This document shows, piece after piece, positions 8,967 through 18,148 of a stretch of DNA of 64,000 nt (positions are counted from its first letter, which is position 1; every line of letters begins with the position of its first letter). The notes beneath the pieces were generated by a model. That model had not been told where the DNA came from, did not search any database, and worked only from the letters and a program-made list of their open reading frames with translations. Source of the DNA: a virus; the IMG/VR virus record IMGVR_UViG_3300028399_000005, positions 19,943 to 83,942 of that record; one strand, written 5' to 3'. The translations under genes were made by a program, and so were the position numbers.

Positions 8967-11900
8967 TTACTTCCCGCCTTCTGTTTTTTCTTCTGGCTCG
9001 CAATCACAAAGCGAGTATGCTATCGCAACCGCCTGTTCTCTGCTCATCCGCGGGTTCTCTTCAAGAATTATAGGGATCTTGCGAGAAACGCAGTCATCAA
9101 CGCTCTCGTTGCGCCGACGCTCGCAACGCTTCTTCTTTTTGGCGCTTTCTTTGGCTTTCTCGGCCCAGGCGTCATAGTACTTGGCGAACTCTCGAAGGAT
9201 CGCCTCGTCGCTCACGCTCTCGTGGATTCTGAGCACGGAGCGGAGCAACGAAGCAAGCGCGCTAAAAAGACGCTTGGATCGCTCGAGCTCGCCTTGCGAA
9301 GCATAGGAGCGAGCGGTCTCTGCGACCTCGACGACGATCGGCAAAGCGCTCTCCGCGGGGATCGGCGCCGTGGGCGTGCTTTGCGGATTCTCGAGCCCCT
9401 CGATCTTCGCGATCATCGTGCAACGACAATTCGGATGGATCGGCGGGCGGTTCTCCAAGTCCTTGATCGAGTACTCCGTCCCGTGCAAGGGCTCGCAGAT
9501 CGGGCACACCCGCTCGTCTCGCCAGGCGAGGAAGATCCATTCCTTGATGCCCGCCCGTTCCATTGCTCGTTGTTTCGAGAGATTCGAAGCGAACAAGACC
9601 TCGGTGCGGGCGATGGTCTGTGCACGCTTCGTGGGGACGTCCGCCACGCGGGAAATTCTTCGGGCGATTTTGGGAATGCCTTCGCCAGCCTTGATGCCTT
9701 CTATGATCTCGTAGCGCAACTGTTGCTCGATGTCGAACGACACGGAGTCCGCAACGAGCAGTTTCCGCGTCTCGAGGATCTTTACGGCGTCCTCGTCGAC
9801 AACGTCGAAAACGTCTGGGAGTTCTTGAATGACGGGTTTGCCGTTCTCGTCGATCACGAGGCTGACGCCGAGGACGAGCGCCTTGTCCAAGAACTCGTCA
9901 AGGACGTCTTGGAGCTCTTGCTCGACCCGTTGCACGAACTGTCGAATGTCTGGATCGTCCCGAATGCGGATGTATGCTTGTTCCTCATCCATGCTTGCGT
10001 AGCGCGTGGCGAGCTTCTTGTCAATGCCGAGCTCTTGGCGAAGTTGCGCTATTTTTCGACGAATCGCCCTGGAAAATGCCAAGACGAGCGTTTTTATGCC
10101 CCTTAGTGCTCTGCGTAACAGTTCCGATCTGTTCTCGATCTTGGCGACGTTTCGGCGCTTTTTCTTGACCGTTTTCGGCTTGCTACGGTGCTTGTTCTTG
10201 GCTACCCGTTCCTTCGGTCGCCACTCGCTGATATAGAACGACGACGGCAATAATTCGTCGCTCGAAAGGGCTGGGGCGATCCCTTGCTTCTCGAGCAAGT
10301 CCGCGTAGTAGTTGAGCTTCTGATAGCTCCAACGCGGGAATCGTTGGCGGAGCACGCGCATGATCTGTTTTCGCTCCGAAGTGATTGTTTTCTCGACGAG
10401 GGCTTTTTTGAGCCATGCCTCGATCTTCTTTGCGAATTTGCGCTGGTCTTGAGCGTTCGGATCATCGGGCTTCGCTTCCTCGCCTTCGTCGTCCTCTTGC
10501 TCCTCAATGTTTTCTTCGTCGAGCTCGTCGCCTTGTTGCGAATCTTCATCATTGTTTTCATCGCTCGGTTCTTCTTGGCCAGGCGTTTCTACGACCTCGT
10601 AATCGGGGAGCCCGAAGAGCTCGGGGTCTCGCTGGATCGCTTCTTGGAGCCAAATGTTGAGGTCGAACGGGGCGTTGCCCCAAGGGACGGGGTCGAGCCC
10701 GAGCTCAGTTCTGACCTCGTTCACGGTGATCAAGCCCGAGCGAAGTTTTTGCGAGATCACGGACTGCTTGCGGAGCTCTTCCTCGGCTTCCTCGTCAATG
10801 ATCCATCGAAACTGCACGCGCTTCTCGTCGTCGAACTCGGGAATTATTTCCCTGTTGATGAGTTCCTCGAGGTGCTTGAGCAACGGTTTGATCGTCGCTC
10901 GGCGCATGACGTGCTTTTGCTCGTAGCCCACGGCTTTGTTCACGGTGTCCGTGAGCCCGAGCTCGGACGGCGTGATGAGGAAAGCACTCATGACAATCCG
11001 TTGGAAGAACTCGAGCTCGTCGAGGAGCATGATCTCCTTGCGGGAAAACGTGAGCGGGATAAATTTAAGGTCTCCCTCGCTGTCCGCACCGACTACGGGG
11101 AGCTTGTACGGTTGTCCTTCGACTTCCGACTTCCACATGTCTCGGAACGTCTCGAATTGTTCGAGCGAGCCGAAAATCGCAATGATTCCTTGCGGGATGT
11201 CGCCCTTGTCGTGGAACTTCTCAACGTTCTCGACGATCCGCACGAGCGACTCGACGACTTGTTTCACGCTTTGGAGCGGAGACCAGCCGTAGAGCGAATA
11301 CGTCGTGTCGTGGCGGGCTATCCAGACAATCTCCCTGTTCGAGAAAAACTCGATCTTGCCTCGGAAAGGATTCAGTTGCCAATAACCGATGACGACGCCG
11401 TTCGCGTCGACTTGCTTGACGAACGTTGCCCCGTCCACGGCGAACAATTCTTTCAACAGTCCAGCGGGGGCGTCGAGCGGGACGTATTGGATCGTGGTCT
11501 GCGCACTCTCGGTCTCGAGCGCCTTGTAAGCCCGAGGGTCGAAGTTCTTGACGATAACACCTTGGTCGAGTGTGAGCAAGTCATAGATCCCCTTGCGCAA
11601 GACTTCTTTCAAGCTCTCTTCGTTGGCGTTCACGGTCTCGAAGAACTGCGTGATCTCTTCGATCAGATCGGCGGTCTTCGCAGAATCGTCGAGCGGGTTC
11701 GTCGGCACGATCTCGTACGGAAAGCTCAAGACCTCGTTGATGATCAAGCTCGTGCACCGTTGCACCCAGACCGAGCCCGCAAGCGCCCGCAAGTTCGCAT
11801 GGTCGACGAATTGCTTCGCCGAGACGCCGAGCTGGGACGCCATTCGCCCGATCGCTTGCTTTCGGCTGACGTTTGCGAACTGCTCGGACACAAGGGACTC

Positions 11901-12041
11901 CGACATTGGTTCCACGCCAAAGATCGTGCCGAGATTGAAAATGAACTTCGAAACGTCGCTAACGTCGTCCTTCCCGTTCGTCGGGACGGGCTTCGTCTGC
12001 GCTTTCTCGGCTTGGGCTTGGGCGGGTTCTTCTTCGCTCAT
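8967..12041 (-). CDS. portal protein fused to MuF-type minor head protein
   Basis: At 1024 residues this is about twice a normal portal. Residues about 75-480 have the pattern of HK97-type portals, including a SLYGWSPL segment and EFFQRIVMSAFLITPSELG. An acidic linker (residues about 490-535) follows, then helical segments and a MuF domain near residues 780-890 with RAQTIARTEV and the hallmark RVCPICEPLHG with PPIHPNCRCTM. The extreme C-terminus carries DDCVSRKIPIILEENPRMS then REQAVAIAYSLC, a short module often found in phage head or scaffold proteins. It forms the DNA-entry dodecamer at the capsid vertex, with MuF as an internal or ejected head protein. The head genes around it here are only two unknowns. 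Confidence 0.9.
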   Translation of the reverse strand: MSEEEPAQAQAEKAQTKPVPTNGKDDVSDVSKFIFNLGTIFGVEPMSESLVSEQFANVSRKQAIGRMASQLGVSAKQFVDHANLRALAGSVWVQRCTSLIINEVLSFPYEIVPTNPLDDSAKTADLIEEITQFFETVNANEESLKEVLRKGIYDLLTLDQGVIVKNFDPRAYKALETESAQTTIQYVPLDAPAGLLKELFAVDGATFVKQVDANGVVIGYWQLNPFRGKIEFFSNREIVWIARHDTTYSLYGWSPLQSVKQVVESLVRIVENVEKFHDKGDIPQGIIAIFGSLEQFETFRDMWKSEVEGQPYKLPVVGADSEGDLKFIPLTFSRKEIMLLDELEFFQRIVMSAFLITPSELGLTDTVNKAVGYEQKHVMRRATIKPLLKHLEELINREIIPEFDDEKRVQFRWIIDEEAEEELRKQSVISQKLRSGLITVNEVRTELGLDPVPWGNAPFDLNIWLQEAIQRDPELFGLPDYEVVETPGQEEPSDENNDEDSQQGDELDEENIEEQEDDEGEEAKPDDPNAQDQRKFAKKIEAWLKKALVEKTITSERKQIMRVLRQRFPRWSYQKLNYYADLLEKQGIAPALSSDELLPSSFYISEWRPKERVAKNKHRSKPKTVKKKRRNVAKIENRSELLRRALRGIKTLVLAFSRAIRRKIAQLRQELGIDKKLATRYASMDEEQAYIRIRDDPDIRQFVQRVEQELQDVLDEFLDKALVLGVSLVIDENGKPVIQELPDVFDVVDEDAVKILETRKLLVADSVSFDIEQQLRYEIIEGIKAGEGIPKIARRISRVADVPTKRAQTIARTEVLFASNLSKQRAMERAGIKEWIFLAWRDERVCPICEPLHGTEYSIKDLENRPPIHPNCRCTMIAKIEGLENPQSTPTAPIPAESALPIVVEVAETARSYASQGELERSKRLFSALASLLRSVLRIHESVSDEAILREFAKYYDAWAEKAKESAKKKKRCERRRNESVDDCVSRKIPIILEENPRMSREQAVAIAYSLCDCEPEEKTEGGK

Positions 12042-12068
12042 TTCGAATCATCTCTCTCGGGCGGGTTA

Positions 12069-12599
12069 TTATTTTTTCGAGTCGCTCGGTAGCTTCTTGC
12101 TCGCCTTCTTCGCAATTGCGACGAGTTCTTGGTGCGGGGCGGGTGGCTCTTTCACGACTTTCGGCGCTTTCGACGGAGCCTTGCGTTTCGGCTTTTCTTT
12201 CGCCTTCTTCGGCTTATCTTTCTTCTCTTCCTTCTTTTCTTCTGGCTCGGGTTCTTCCACGTCCGTTTCGTCCGTCTTCGAGGGTTCCGCCGTCTTGACG
12301 CCGTCGCCGTATTTTCGGCGCAAATCGTAGCGTTCTTTTCGTGTCTGCCCGTCGGGGTGCTTGCAGGCGAGATTCGTGCACCACACGGAAATCTCGACCC
12401 ATGATTTCTTCGCCTTAGGGTCGTGGAAAAACTCAACGCCCGTAATCATCTTGTTGCCCGTGCAACCCTTCGCGTCGCACGAGAACTTCCGATGTGAAAC
12501 CATCGGGATCATGGTGCTGGCGTAGTAATGATCGTAACTCTGCCCTGGCACTCGGGATCGTGTAAAACCATACGTTTTGTTTTCTTTCTTGTTGCTCAT
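12069..12599 (-). CDS. hypothetical zinc-site protein with Lys/Pro/Glu tail
   Basis: A 176-residue protein. The first 95 residues contain two cysteine pairs (CDAKGC and CTNLAC) that could bind one zinc. The rest is a low-complexity tail of Lys, Glu and Pro repeats, probably disordered. It overlaps the upstream gene by ATGA and ends 27 nt before the portal gene, so it is probably cotranscribed with the portal and may be a virion or packaging factor (inference). Confidence 0.6.
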   Translation of the reverse strand: MSNKKENKTYGFTRSRVPGQSYDHYYASTMIPMVSHRKFSCDAKGCTGNKMITGVEFFHDPKAKKSWVEISVWCTNLACKHPDGQTRKERYDLRRKYGDGVKTAEPSKTDETDVEEPEPEEKKEEKKDKPKKAKEKPKRKAPSKAPKVVKEPPAPHQELVAIAKKASKKLPSDSKK

Positions 12600-13054
12600 T
12601 CTAATCGCTCCTTTTTGCTTTCACGGATTCTTGCGCTGGTCTCTTGCTGGTGCAACCATGCCACGAACTCTGGGAGCAGTTCCTCGTGCCTCTCCGCGAG
12701 GAACGCCACGACGTTCTCCGCCGTGATGATCGCCTCGTTCTCTTGAACGTTCTCGGCGTCTTGGTCTTCTTGACCGTAGCGGATAAGGATCAGCGAGGTC
12801 TGGCGGATCTCTCGGATCAAGTCGAGCGCCATGCGGAGATTCTGCGGTTTCGAGTAATCCGCGGTCATCTCGATCTTTGCGAGCATCTCGGTAAGGCTTC
12901 GCAAGATGACCCTATTGATGTCGAGGACATTGTTCGTGCGCTCGATCAGCGTTGCGATGTTCGTCTGCACTGGGAGGTCGATGGCGGGCTCTGGCTGTTG
13001 CTTCCCTGGCGGGCTGGTGTCTTCGAAAAAATCGTCGAAATCGTCAGCGCTCAT
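12596..13054 (-). CDS. hypothetical helical protein, first gene of the portal operon
   Basis: A 152-residue, mostly alpha-helical protein. Its N-terminus is acidic and aromatic (MSADDFDDFFEDT), resembling the DFF motifs in other proteins of this window. A small terminase subunit would be usual upstream of a portal, but I see no clear helix-turn-helix, so that is only a possibility. The ATG at 13054 is preferred to a TTG 12 nt earlier. TATA-like TATATAG sequences lie upstream at about 13070-13090. Confidence 0.55.
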   Translation of the reverse strand: MSADDFDDFFEDTSPPGKQQPEPAIDLPVQTNIATLIERTNNVLDINRVILRSLTEMLAKIEMTADYSKPQNLRMALDLIREIRQTSLILIRYGQEDQDAENVQENEAIITAENVVAFLAERHEELLPEFVAWLHQQETSARIRESKKERLE

Positions 13055-13132
13055 TATATCGTTCAACTATATAAAGAAAAAACTATATAATAGTAATGAT
13101 AAAATGGCGGGAGAGGAAAAAAGATAGCCGTG

Positions 13133-14452
13133 CTACAAGTAGCCGAGCTGTTTTTCGGCGGAGAACAAGCCGAACACCCGTTTTCTGTGTTTCTGGCGCA
13201 GACCGAGCATCTTCCGAGCGAAGTCTTGGAGCGAGAACCCAGCGTTGGCTTCCTTCTCCGCGTCGCCGAGAAAATCGAACAAGATCTTGCTAAACGGCGA
13301 CCCTTCCACGGCGAGAGCGAACGCTTTCCGTTGCTCATCGGCGGGGGCTTGGTTCTTCCGATTAACGCCTTCCTTGAACGCTTGCACCGCCTTCTCGTAC
13401 ATTACGCCGACAAGCGTCTCAACCTCGGCGTATCGTTGTTTCACGGCGTCGCCGAAGTTCGTGTGCACGATCTCGTAGAAATCTCTGCTCCCCTCGGCGA
13501 GGTCTCGCAGAATCGCCTCGAACATCTCGAACCCGCTCTGCTGGCGCACTCTCGAGAGCAAGAAGAACTCTTCCTTCTTGATTTTTAAACGGTTTCCGTT
13601 CGCGTCCCTCGCAACGAACCCCTCTTCGTCTTTCTCTAAGTCTCCGAGCAACTCGAGGGCGTAGTTGATGTTGTCGGCTGGTATGCGTCTCGGTCTCAGT
13701 GCGCCGATCATGCCAGCGACGCCGTCGAGTGTGTTTGCCTTCGTGATCTCCGCCCTGTAAGACTCGTTCTGGCCCGCAACGCGCATCGTGAGCAACGCCG
13801 TTTGGTGCTTGTCGTAGCGAGTAACGAGGCTGTGGCGACTCCAGTGCGGGAACATGACCTCGAAAGCGTAGGTGAATCGCTTGCTCAAGAGATCGTCGAG
13901 CTGGTCAAGGCTGACGTCGAGCGCCGTCAAGAAACCGTCGACGAAATCGATGTCGGCGGGGATCTTGTTCCGCGTGGCGAAAACCCAATCACCACAGTAG
14001 TAGAAAACGTTGAGTAATGTACCATCGAACTTCGTCTCGAGCCACGCCCGCTCCCAATCGAAGTCGACGTGGCGCCCTTCTTCCTCGTTGTAATTGAAGA
14101 ACCGAGGGAAGGCGAGGGCTACATAGTTGCCCTTGGCGTCCACGACGAGCCCGCGCATGACTTGGAACAGGGGTTCTCGGCGCACGAGCCTCGTCAGCCC
14201 AAGATTCGTGTTGAGTTTCATGGTCTGGCGGTAGTTGAGCAAGAACAAGTCCTTCTCGGGGTGTTGCCGAACGTTGATGCCAAAGATGAAAGCATCGAGA
14301 TAGTCCTCGGCGTAGTATCTGCGCCCCTCGTGGTAGTACATGTTGCCGTCCCGCTCGTCGAACACCGAGACCTTGCGCTTGGGGAAGGCTTTCTTCTCGA
14401 CGAGGCGGGCGAGCATCTCGTACTGCAACATTTCTTCGATCTTGTCTGTCAT
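13133..14452 (-). CDS. T4 Rnl1-like RNA ligase
   Basis: A 439-residue ATP-dependent RNA ligase. The nucleotidyltransferase motif I is ETKFDGTLL, with Lys as the AMP acceptor. Upstream is the typical RGLVVDAKGNYVALAFPRFF segment, and downstream EGFVARDANG with LKIKKEEF matches motifs IV and V. Phage ligases of this type repair tRNAs cut by host defences; in this virus it could also act on its own intron-bearing tRNA (inference). It has its own promoter and starts an independent leftward transcript. Confidence 0.88.
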   Translation of the reverse strand: MTDKIEEMLQYEMLARLVEKKAFPKRKVSVFDERDGNMYYHEGRRYYAEDYLDAFIFGINVRQHPEKDLFLLNYRQTMKLNTNLGLTRLVRREPLFQVMRGLVVDAKGNYVALAFPRFFNYNEEEGRHVDFDWERAWLETKFDGTLLNVFYYCGDWVFATRNKIPADIDFVDGFLTALDVSLDQLDDLLSKRFTYAFEVMFPHWSRHSLVTRYDKHQTALLTMRVAGQNESYRAEITKANTLDGVAGMIGALRPRRIPADNINYALELLGDLEKDEEGFVARDANGNRLKIKKEEFFLLSRVRQQSGFEMFEAILRDLAEGSRDFYEIVHTNFGDAVKQRYAEVETLVGVMYEKAVQAFKEGVNRKNQAPADEQRKAFALAVEGSPFSKILFDFLGDAEKEANAGFSLQDFARKMLGLRQKHRKRVFGLFSAEKQLGYL

Positions 14453-14492
14453 TATTGAAAAATACGTATAAAAAATATATAAGAATTGTGTG
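14453..14492 (-). promoter_or_regulatory. class II-like promoter of the RNA ligase
   Basis: CACAATTC precedes TTATATATTTTTTATACG; the ATG follows within about 35 nt. A weaker match than its siblings. Confidence 0.45.
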
Positions 14493-14515
14493 ATGTTGGA
14501 ACAAGGCGGGAGAAG

Positions 14516-15347
14516 CTACCATTCGCCGAGCTCCTTTTCGATCCGCTCCCTCGCCATGTCGACGTATTCTTGCTTGACGTCGATCCCGATGAACAATGCG
14601 CCTCGTCTCACGGCACAGGCGCCGACGGTACCGCTACCCATGAACGGGTCGAGCACTGTGGCTTCTACCGCAAACTCGCTCCCGCAACCACATGACGGCT
14701 CGTAGCGGGCGAGGACTCGTTGTTTCTTGAGACTTTCAAGAATGTTCCTCTTCGTTACCGAAGGGTCTTGCGCCAAGTGCTTCTCGTACTCCTTCAAAGC
14801 AACACCGCCGTATTTTTCGACGTCTCCGTCGTCTCCCACGATCCGCTTGTATTCGTAAACGGGGACGAAGGGCGCCTGGCAGTGCGAGCACACGAACGGC
14901 GGTAGCGAGGTCGCCATGATTTTCTCGACGAGTTTCTCGGGGAAAACAGCCACGTGCGCTCCCTTGTAAGAAGCCGTGGGGATGACCCAAGTGCTCCGTC
15001 CGAGGCGCTTAGGCTTCGCAACCAAGGCTTTGCCCTTGTAGTAATACTTCGAACTCAGCTCTTCGTAGAACGTCGCATAGTAATACTTGGGTTGTTTCAC
15101 GAACATGGTTACAATTGTTCGAATCAGTTTTCGTTCCGTCGTAGAACACTGGCTCTGTTCCGTAGGAGCGCAGTCCATAGTACGGTGGCGATGTTACGAC
15201 GAGGTGCACGTTCTTACCGTCTTTTTTTAGTTTTCTTAATTCTTCCAAGGCGTGCCCACGAATGAGTTTCGTTTTTGGGTTTTTCTCAATGCGTAGCCTC
15301 GATCTTCGTGAAATCGCTTCTTCCTCTGATAAAAATGGTCTCCCCAT
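14516..15347 (-). CDS. beta-type DNA methyltransferase, apparently frameshifted
   Basis: Two overlapping frames together make one modification methyltransferase of about 277 residues. The first (from 15347) has [19 protein letters not shown], the target-base motif IV; the second (to 14516) has [14 protein letters not shown], the AdoMet motif I, plus two zinc-like Cys pairs (CSHCQ and CGCG). This order is that of beta-class N4-cytosine or N6-adenine enzymes. The switch lies near 15090-15110 and needs skipping of one nucleotide, so the gene is broken, phase-variable, recoded or mis-sequenced. A CGTTATAACG promoter precedes it. Confidence 0.75.
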
Positions 15348-15388
15348 GGATAAGAAAAGAAACAACTAAAAATAAAAAACAAGCGAGG

Positions 15389-15398
15389 CGTTATAACG
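15389..15398. promoter_or_regulatory. CGTTATAACG palindrome
   Basis: Perfect palindrome; leftward it is followed after 9 nt by TTTTTTATTTTT and then the methyltransferase ATG at 15347. Confidence 0.7.
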
Positions 15399-15416
15399 CC
15401 TGCTAAAAAGAGCACA

Positions 15417-16286
15417 CTACTTCTTCGCGTTTTTGACGATTCGCATGAGGTTGTCCTCGGTCTTGTGCGGATCGTAGGCGACGCGCACGAGCAAAACCCT
15501 ATTGTTCCGCCATGTTTTTGGAACGACGACGTGCGCCCCGCTCGAGAATTTCTTGACCTCGGCTTCCTTGATCTCGATGTCGGGGAGCATCTTGTGCCCC
15601 CGTTCCTTGAAGTACTTGCGGATCTTCTCATCAACGCCGTCCCGAATGATTGAGGAAAGCCAGATCCGCACCGCTCGCTCCGTCTCATAGATCGCGTAGA
15701 ACGCAATGTCGAGGTCGAACACGTCCGTGTAGGCGATCGCTCTCACGATAGGGAGTGAGTATCGCTTGCTAAGGATGAGCAACGTCATGTCTCGGTAGTT
15801 CTTGTCGCCAGAGAATTCCACATAGTCCGCTATCATGCGCTCCAATACTGTGTTCGCAATGTTCGGGAAAACGTCGAACCCTATCTCCTTGATGATCTTT
15901 TCCACTTTTTCGTAGGCGTGGCGCCTGAAGTCCTCGTAGTACCTCGGCGAGTCCTCGAGCTTGTTGAGGATCGCAGAGACGAGATCGACCCCCCACGTTT
16001 GCAAGAAATTGCCCTCTCCTTCGACGACCATGACTATGTTGCCGTCTTTGTCATAGACTTCGAGTTCTCGGCGCCAAGCGTCGAACTTGATAGTTTTTGC
16101 ATAGACTGGGAGAGTGTATTGCTCGATGAAGTCGTCTTGATCGGCTTCGTCCTCGATAGTTTCGAGGACGTCCTCAAGCGCCTCGAGGTATATTTTATTG
16201 GGGATGTGGAATTTCCTTCCAGACAATTTAGAGTCTCCGAGTCGCATCATGCCTCGCTTTAGCCATCCCTTCGGATTCTCCATCAT
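15417..16286 (-). CDS. hypothetical protein
   Basis: A 289-residue, charged, mainly helical protein that I do not recognise. The N-terminus (GWLKRGMMRLGDSKLSGRKF) is basic. The ATG at 16286 overlaps the upstream stop as ATGA, with a GAGGTGA ribosome site in front, so it is translationally coupled to the 121-aa gene. Confidence 0.6.
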   Translation of the reverse strand: MMENPKGWLKRGMMRLGDSKLSGRKFHIPNKIYLEALEDVLETIEDEADQDDFIEQYTLPVYAKTIKFDAWRRELEVYDKDGNIVMVVEGEGNFLQTWGVDLVSAILNKLEDSPRYYEDFRRHAYEKVEKIIKEIGFDVFPNIANTVLERMIADYVEFSGDKNYRDMTLLILSKRYSLPIVRAIAYTDVFDLDIAFYAIYETERAVRIWLSSIIRDGVDEKIRKYFKERGHKMLPDIEIKEAEVKKFSSGAHVVVPKTWRNNRVLLVRVAYDPHKTEDNLMRIVKNAKK

Positions 16287-16648
16287 GCATTCACCTCTTT
16301 CTTGGGTTGATACCAGAAGCGGAAATAATGCATTAAATATTCGGCAAAAGGCTCTTCCAAGAACTTTGCAAGCATTTGGTCGAATGACTCTTTTCGCCAT
16401 TCGATGTTGGCGATTCGTTGTCTGTGAATGTACACCCGTGCGGGGTGCGCTTGCCCGCAGTGAGCGCACTCAAGCAACGCTGGGACGTAAATGTAGCTTC
16501 GACGGAGTTTCGGCGGTGTCGGCACGTAGTCATGGAAGCGGTATACTTGCCTCGTTTTGCCGAGAAACGTCGTCTTGAGCTCTACAAGCTCGCCTGTCGC
16601 CCCGCAAGGGGGCGTAGCTCTGAGTTGAAAAACGTCATAACTCATCAT
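16283..16648 (-). CDS. hypothetical protein with a Cys pair
   Basis: A 121-residue protein with one CxxC (LECAHCGQ) and a helical C-terminus ending in YFRFWYQPKKEVNA. Unknown function. It starts at one of two adjacent ATGs (16648 or 16645), with AT-rich TATA-like sequence upstream (TATATATACATATAT). First gene of a two-gene unit with the 289-aa protein. Confidence 0.55.
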   Translation of the reverse strand: MMSYDVFQLRATPPCGATGELVELKTTFLGKTRQVYRFHDYVPTPPKLRRSYIYVPALLECAHCGQAHPARVYIHRQRIANIEWRKESFDQMLAKFLEEPFAEYLMHYFRFWYQPKKEVNA

Positions 16649-16743
16649 ATATATGTATATATATGCGATATATAACTATTTTTGTTTATTAAAACAATGG
16701 ATGAGCTGGGGGTCTCTTCGCGGTTAAGTGGGGTATGTCTTTA

Positions 16744-16789
16744 TCACAACCTTTATATAATACTGTTTCCTATATTATATTGAGGAAAC
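16744..16789 (+). promoter_or_regulatory. class II promoter
   Basis: CACAACC abuts TTTATATAAT, then ATATTATATTG; a short GAGGAAAC leader precedes the ATG at 16790. Confidence 0.75.
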
Positions 16790-17089
16790 ATGTATAAGCG
16801 AGCAAAGATCGATTACGGAAAGATTGACGAATTCAACATGAGCCCCGTCGAAGAAATAATCATCGACGAGCTCAAGGACTTCGGCTTCGAGACGGCGTAC
16901 TACGAAGACGCCGTTTTCACGAAGAACGAACGCGGACAGCTCGTCATCCGCGTTCCGAAATTTAACGAGCTCTATGACTCCAAGAACTTAATCGCCCTCA
17001 AACTAATTCAGAAGTTCTTAGAGGACGCACGCATCTACAGCAGGCTCGTCTCAATCCAAGACGAATTCCAACTCGTCTTCGAACAGTAA
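16790..17089 (+). CDS. hypothetical protein
   Basis: A 99-residue acidic protein (EEIIIDELKDFGFETAYYED near residue 25) of unknown function, expressed from its own class II promoter and convergent with the primase gene 33 nt away. Confidence 0.6.
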   Translation: MYKRAKIDYGKIDEFNMSPVEEIIIDELKDFGFETAYYEDAVFTKNERGQLVIRVPKFNELYDSKNLIALKLIQKFLEDARIYSRLVSIQDEFQLVFEQ

Positions 17090-17122
17090 TAGCCATACTT
17101 CTCCTTCTTCTTTTCTCCGTTT

Positions 17123-18148
17123 TTAGCCCGTTTTTCGCATTCTTTTCAACGCATGCTTCTTCTCGAGCCACTCGCGGGTCTTACGAACGTGGTACGCCGT
17201 AATTTCTTGCTTGAAGTCAAGCCAGCGAAGGTACGAGAAAAGCTCGACGATCTCGTGCTCCGTCAGCCCCGCTTCGAGAAGGAAAGCCGTTGCGCTCACC
17301 CTCGCCTGGTGGTCGGGGTTCAACGCGGAGATCCGTTTCACGAGCGTTTTCGGCATTACTCGCCCAAAGAAACGAAGAACAGCTTCTCGAGACGTTTTCT
17401 CCTCGAAATCGAGCATTGCTACTTGTTTCTGCTCTAAAGCGACGTTCGAAATCTCGACAGAGCGGGTTTCCTCGATTTCGAAAGCGTACCCCTCGTACTC
17501 GTTCACGAGCTTTCCCAGCGAGACTTTGCTCCCCGCCCCACACGGCGCGACGAAATCGTCGATGTCCTCGACGTTCGTCGTGAGAAAATCAATGAAAGAA
17601 ACAGATTCTTCGATTTGTGTATTCGTCGCCACGTAACAAAAACTGTTCGTGTCGTAGCGGTACGTCCCTGGGATGCGCGTCAAGCGTCGTAAGTCCCCGT
17701 GCACGTGCGGGTCGGCGCTTTCGAGCTCGAGCTTCGCCACGATCCCGTTCTGCGCTTGCAACACGCTCGAGACCACGCTCGACATGTTCTGGGGGTTCAC
17801 GAGCACGGGTTCGAGAGAGACATAGACGTGGAATCCTTTCTTCCCCGAGAAAACGACAAAGTGTTCGACTCCTTGCTCGTGCAACTCCGCGTCGAGCATT
17901 TTCATGTCCCGATACGCGCTCGCACCGTCGAGGTCGAAAAAAAGTTTGTCCACGACGATCTCGGGGTAGGAATACACAGAAACGAACTTCGGGCTCTTGT
18001 GCGGGCTTTTCGCCACGAGCTCAAGGATCTGCTTCTGCGAAGAAACGGGGTATGGTAACCTTGCAGGGAAGCCGACTTCCCGCCGTTGTGTTTTCGAAGT
18101 TGGAAAAAGCGCCTTGAGGGCGTTCTTGAGGTGTTCCCGCAAGATCAT
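17123..18148 (-). CDS. archaeo-eukaryotic type DNA primase (PriS-like)
   Basis: A 341-residue protein with the three AEP motifs: KLFFDLDG (metal-binding aspartates), FSGKKGFHVYV (SGxxGxH) and RLTRIPGTYRYD (basic nucleotide-binding strand). AEP primases make primers in archaea and many archaeal viruses; no separate PriL was recognised. The C-terminal third may be a helicase- or DNA-binding module. The ATG at 18148 overlaps the upstream SprT-like stop as ATGA. With PolB, the clamp-loader ATPase and the DUF3987 ATPase it completes most of a virus-encoded replisome. Confidence 0.85.
   Translation of the reverse strand: MILREHLKNALKALFPTSKTQRREVGFPARLPYPVSSQKQILELVAKSPHKSPKFVSVYSYPEIVVDKLFFDLDGASAYRDMKMLDAELHEQGVEHFVVFSGKKGFHVYVSLEPVLVNPQNMSSVVSSVLQAQNGIVAKLELESADPHVHGDLRRLTRIPGTYRYDTNSFCYVATNTQIEESVSFIDFLTTNVEDIDDFVAPCGAGSKVSLGKLVNEYEGYAFEIEETRSVEISNVALEQKQVAMLDFEEKTSREAVLRFFGRVMPKTLVKRISALNPDHQARVSATAFLLEAGLTEHEIVELFSYLRWLDFKQEITAYHVRKTREWLEKKHALKRMRKTG

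Noticed and set aside
9222-10106. 294-aa plus-strand frame
   Set aside because: Antisense shadow of the same gene.
10284-12092. 602-aa frame on the plus strand
   Set aside because: It is the antisense shadow of the portal-MuF gene; composition is Arg/Leu/Asp/Val-biased with no motifs.
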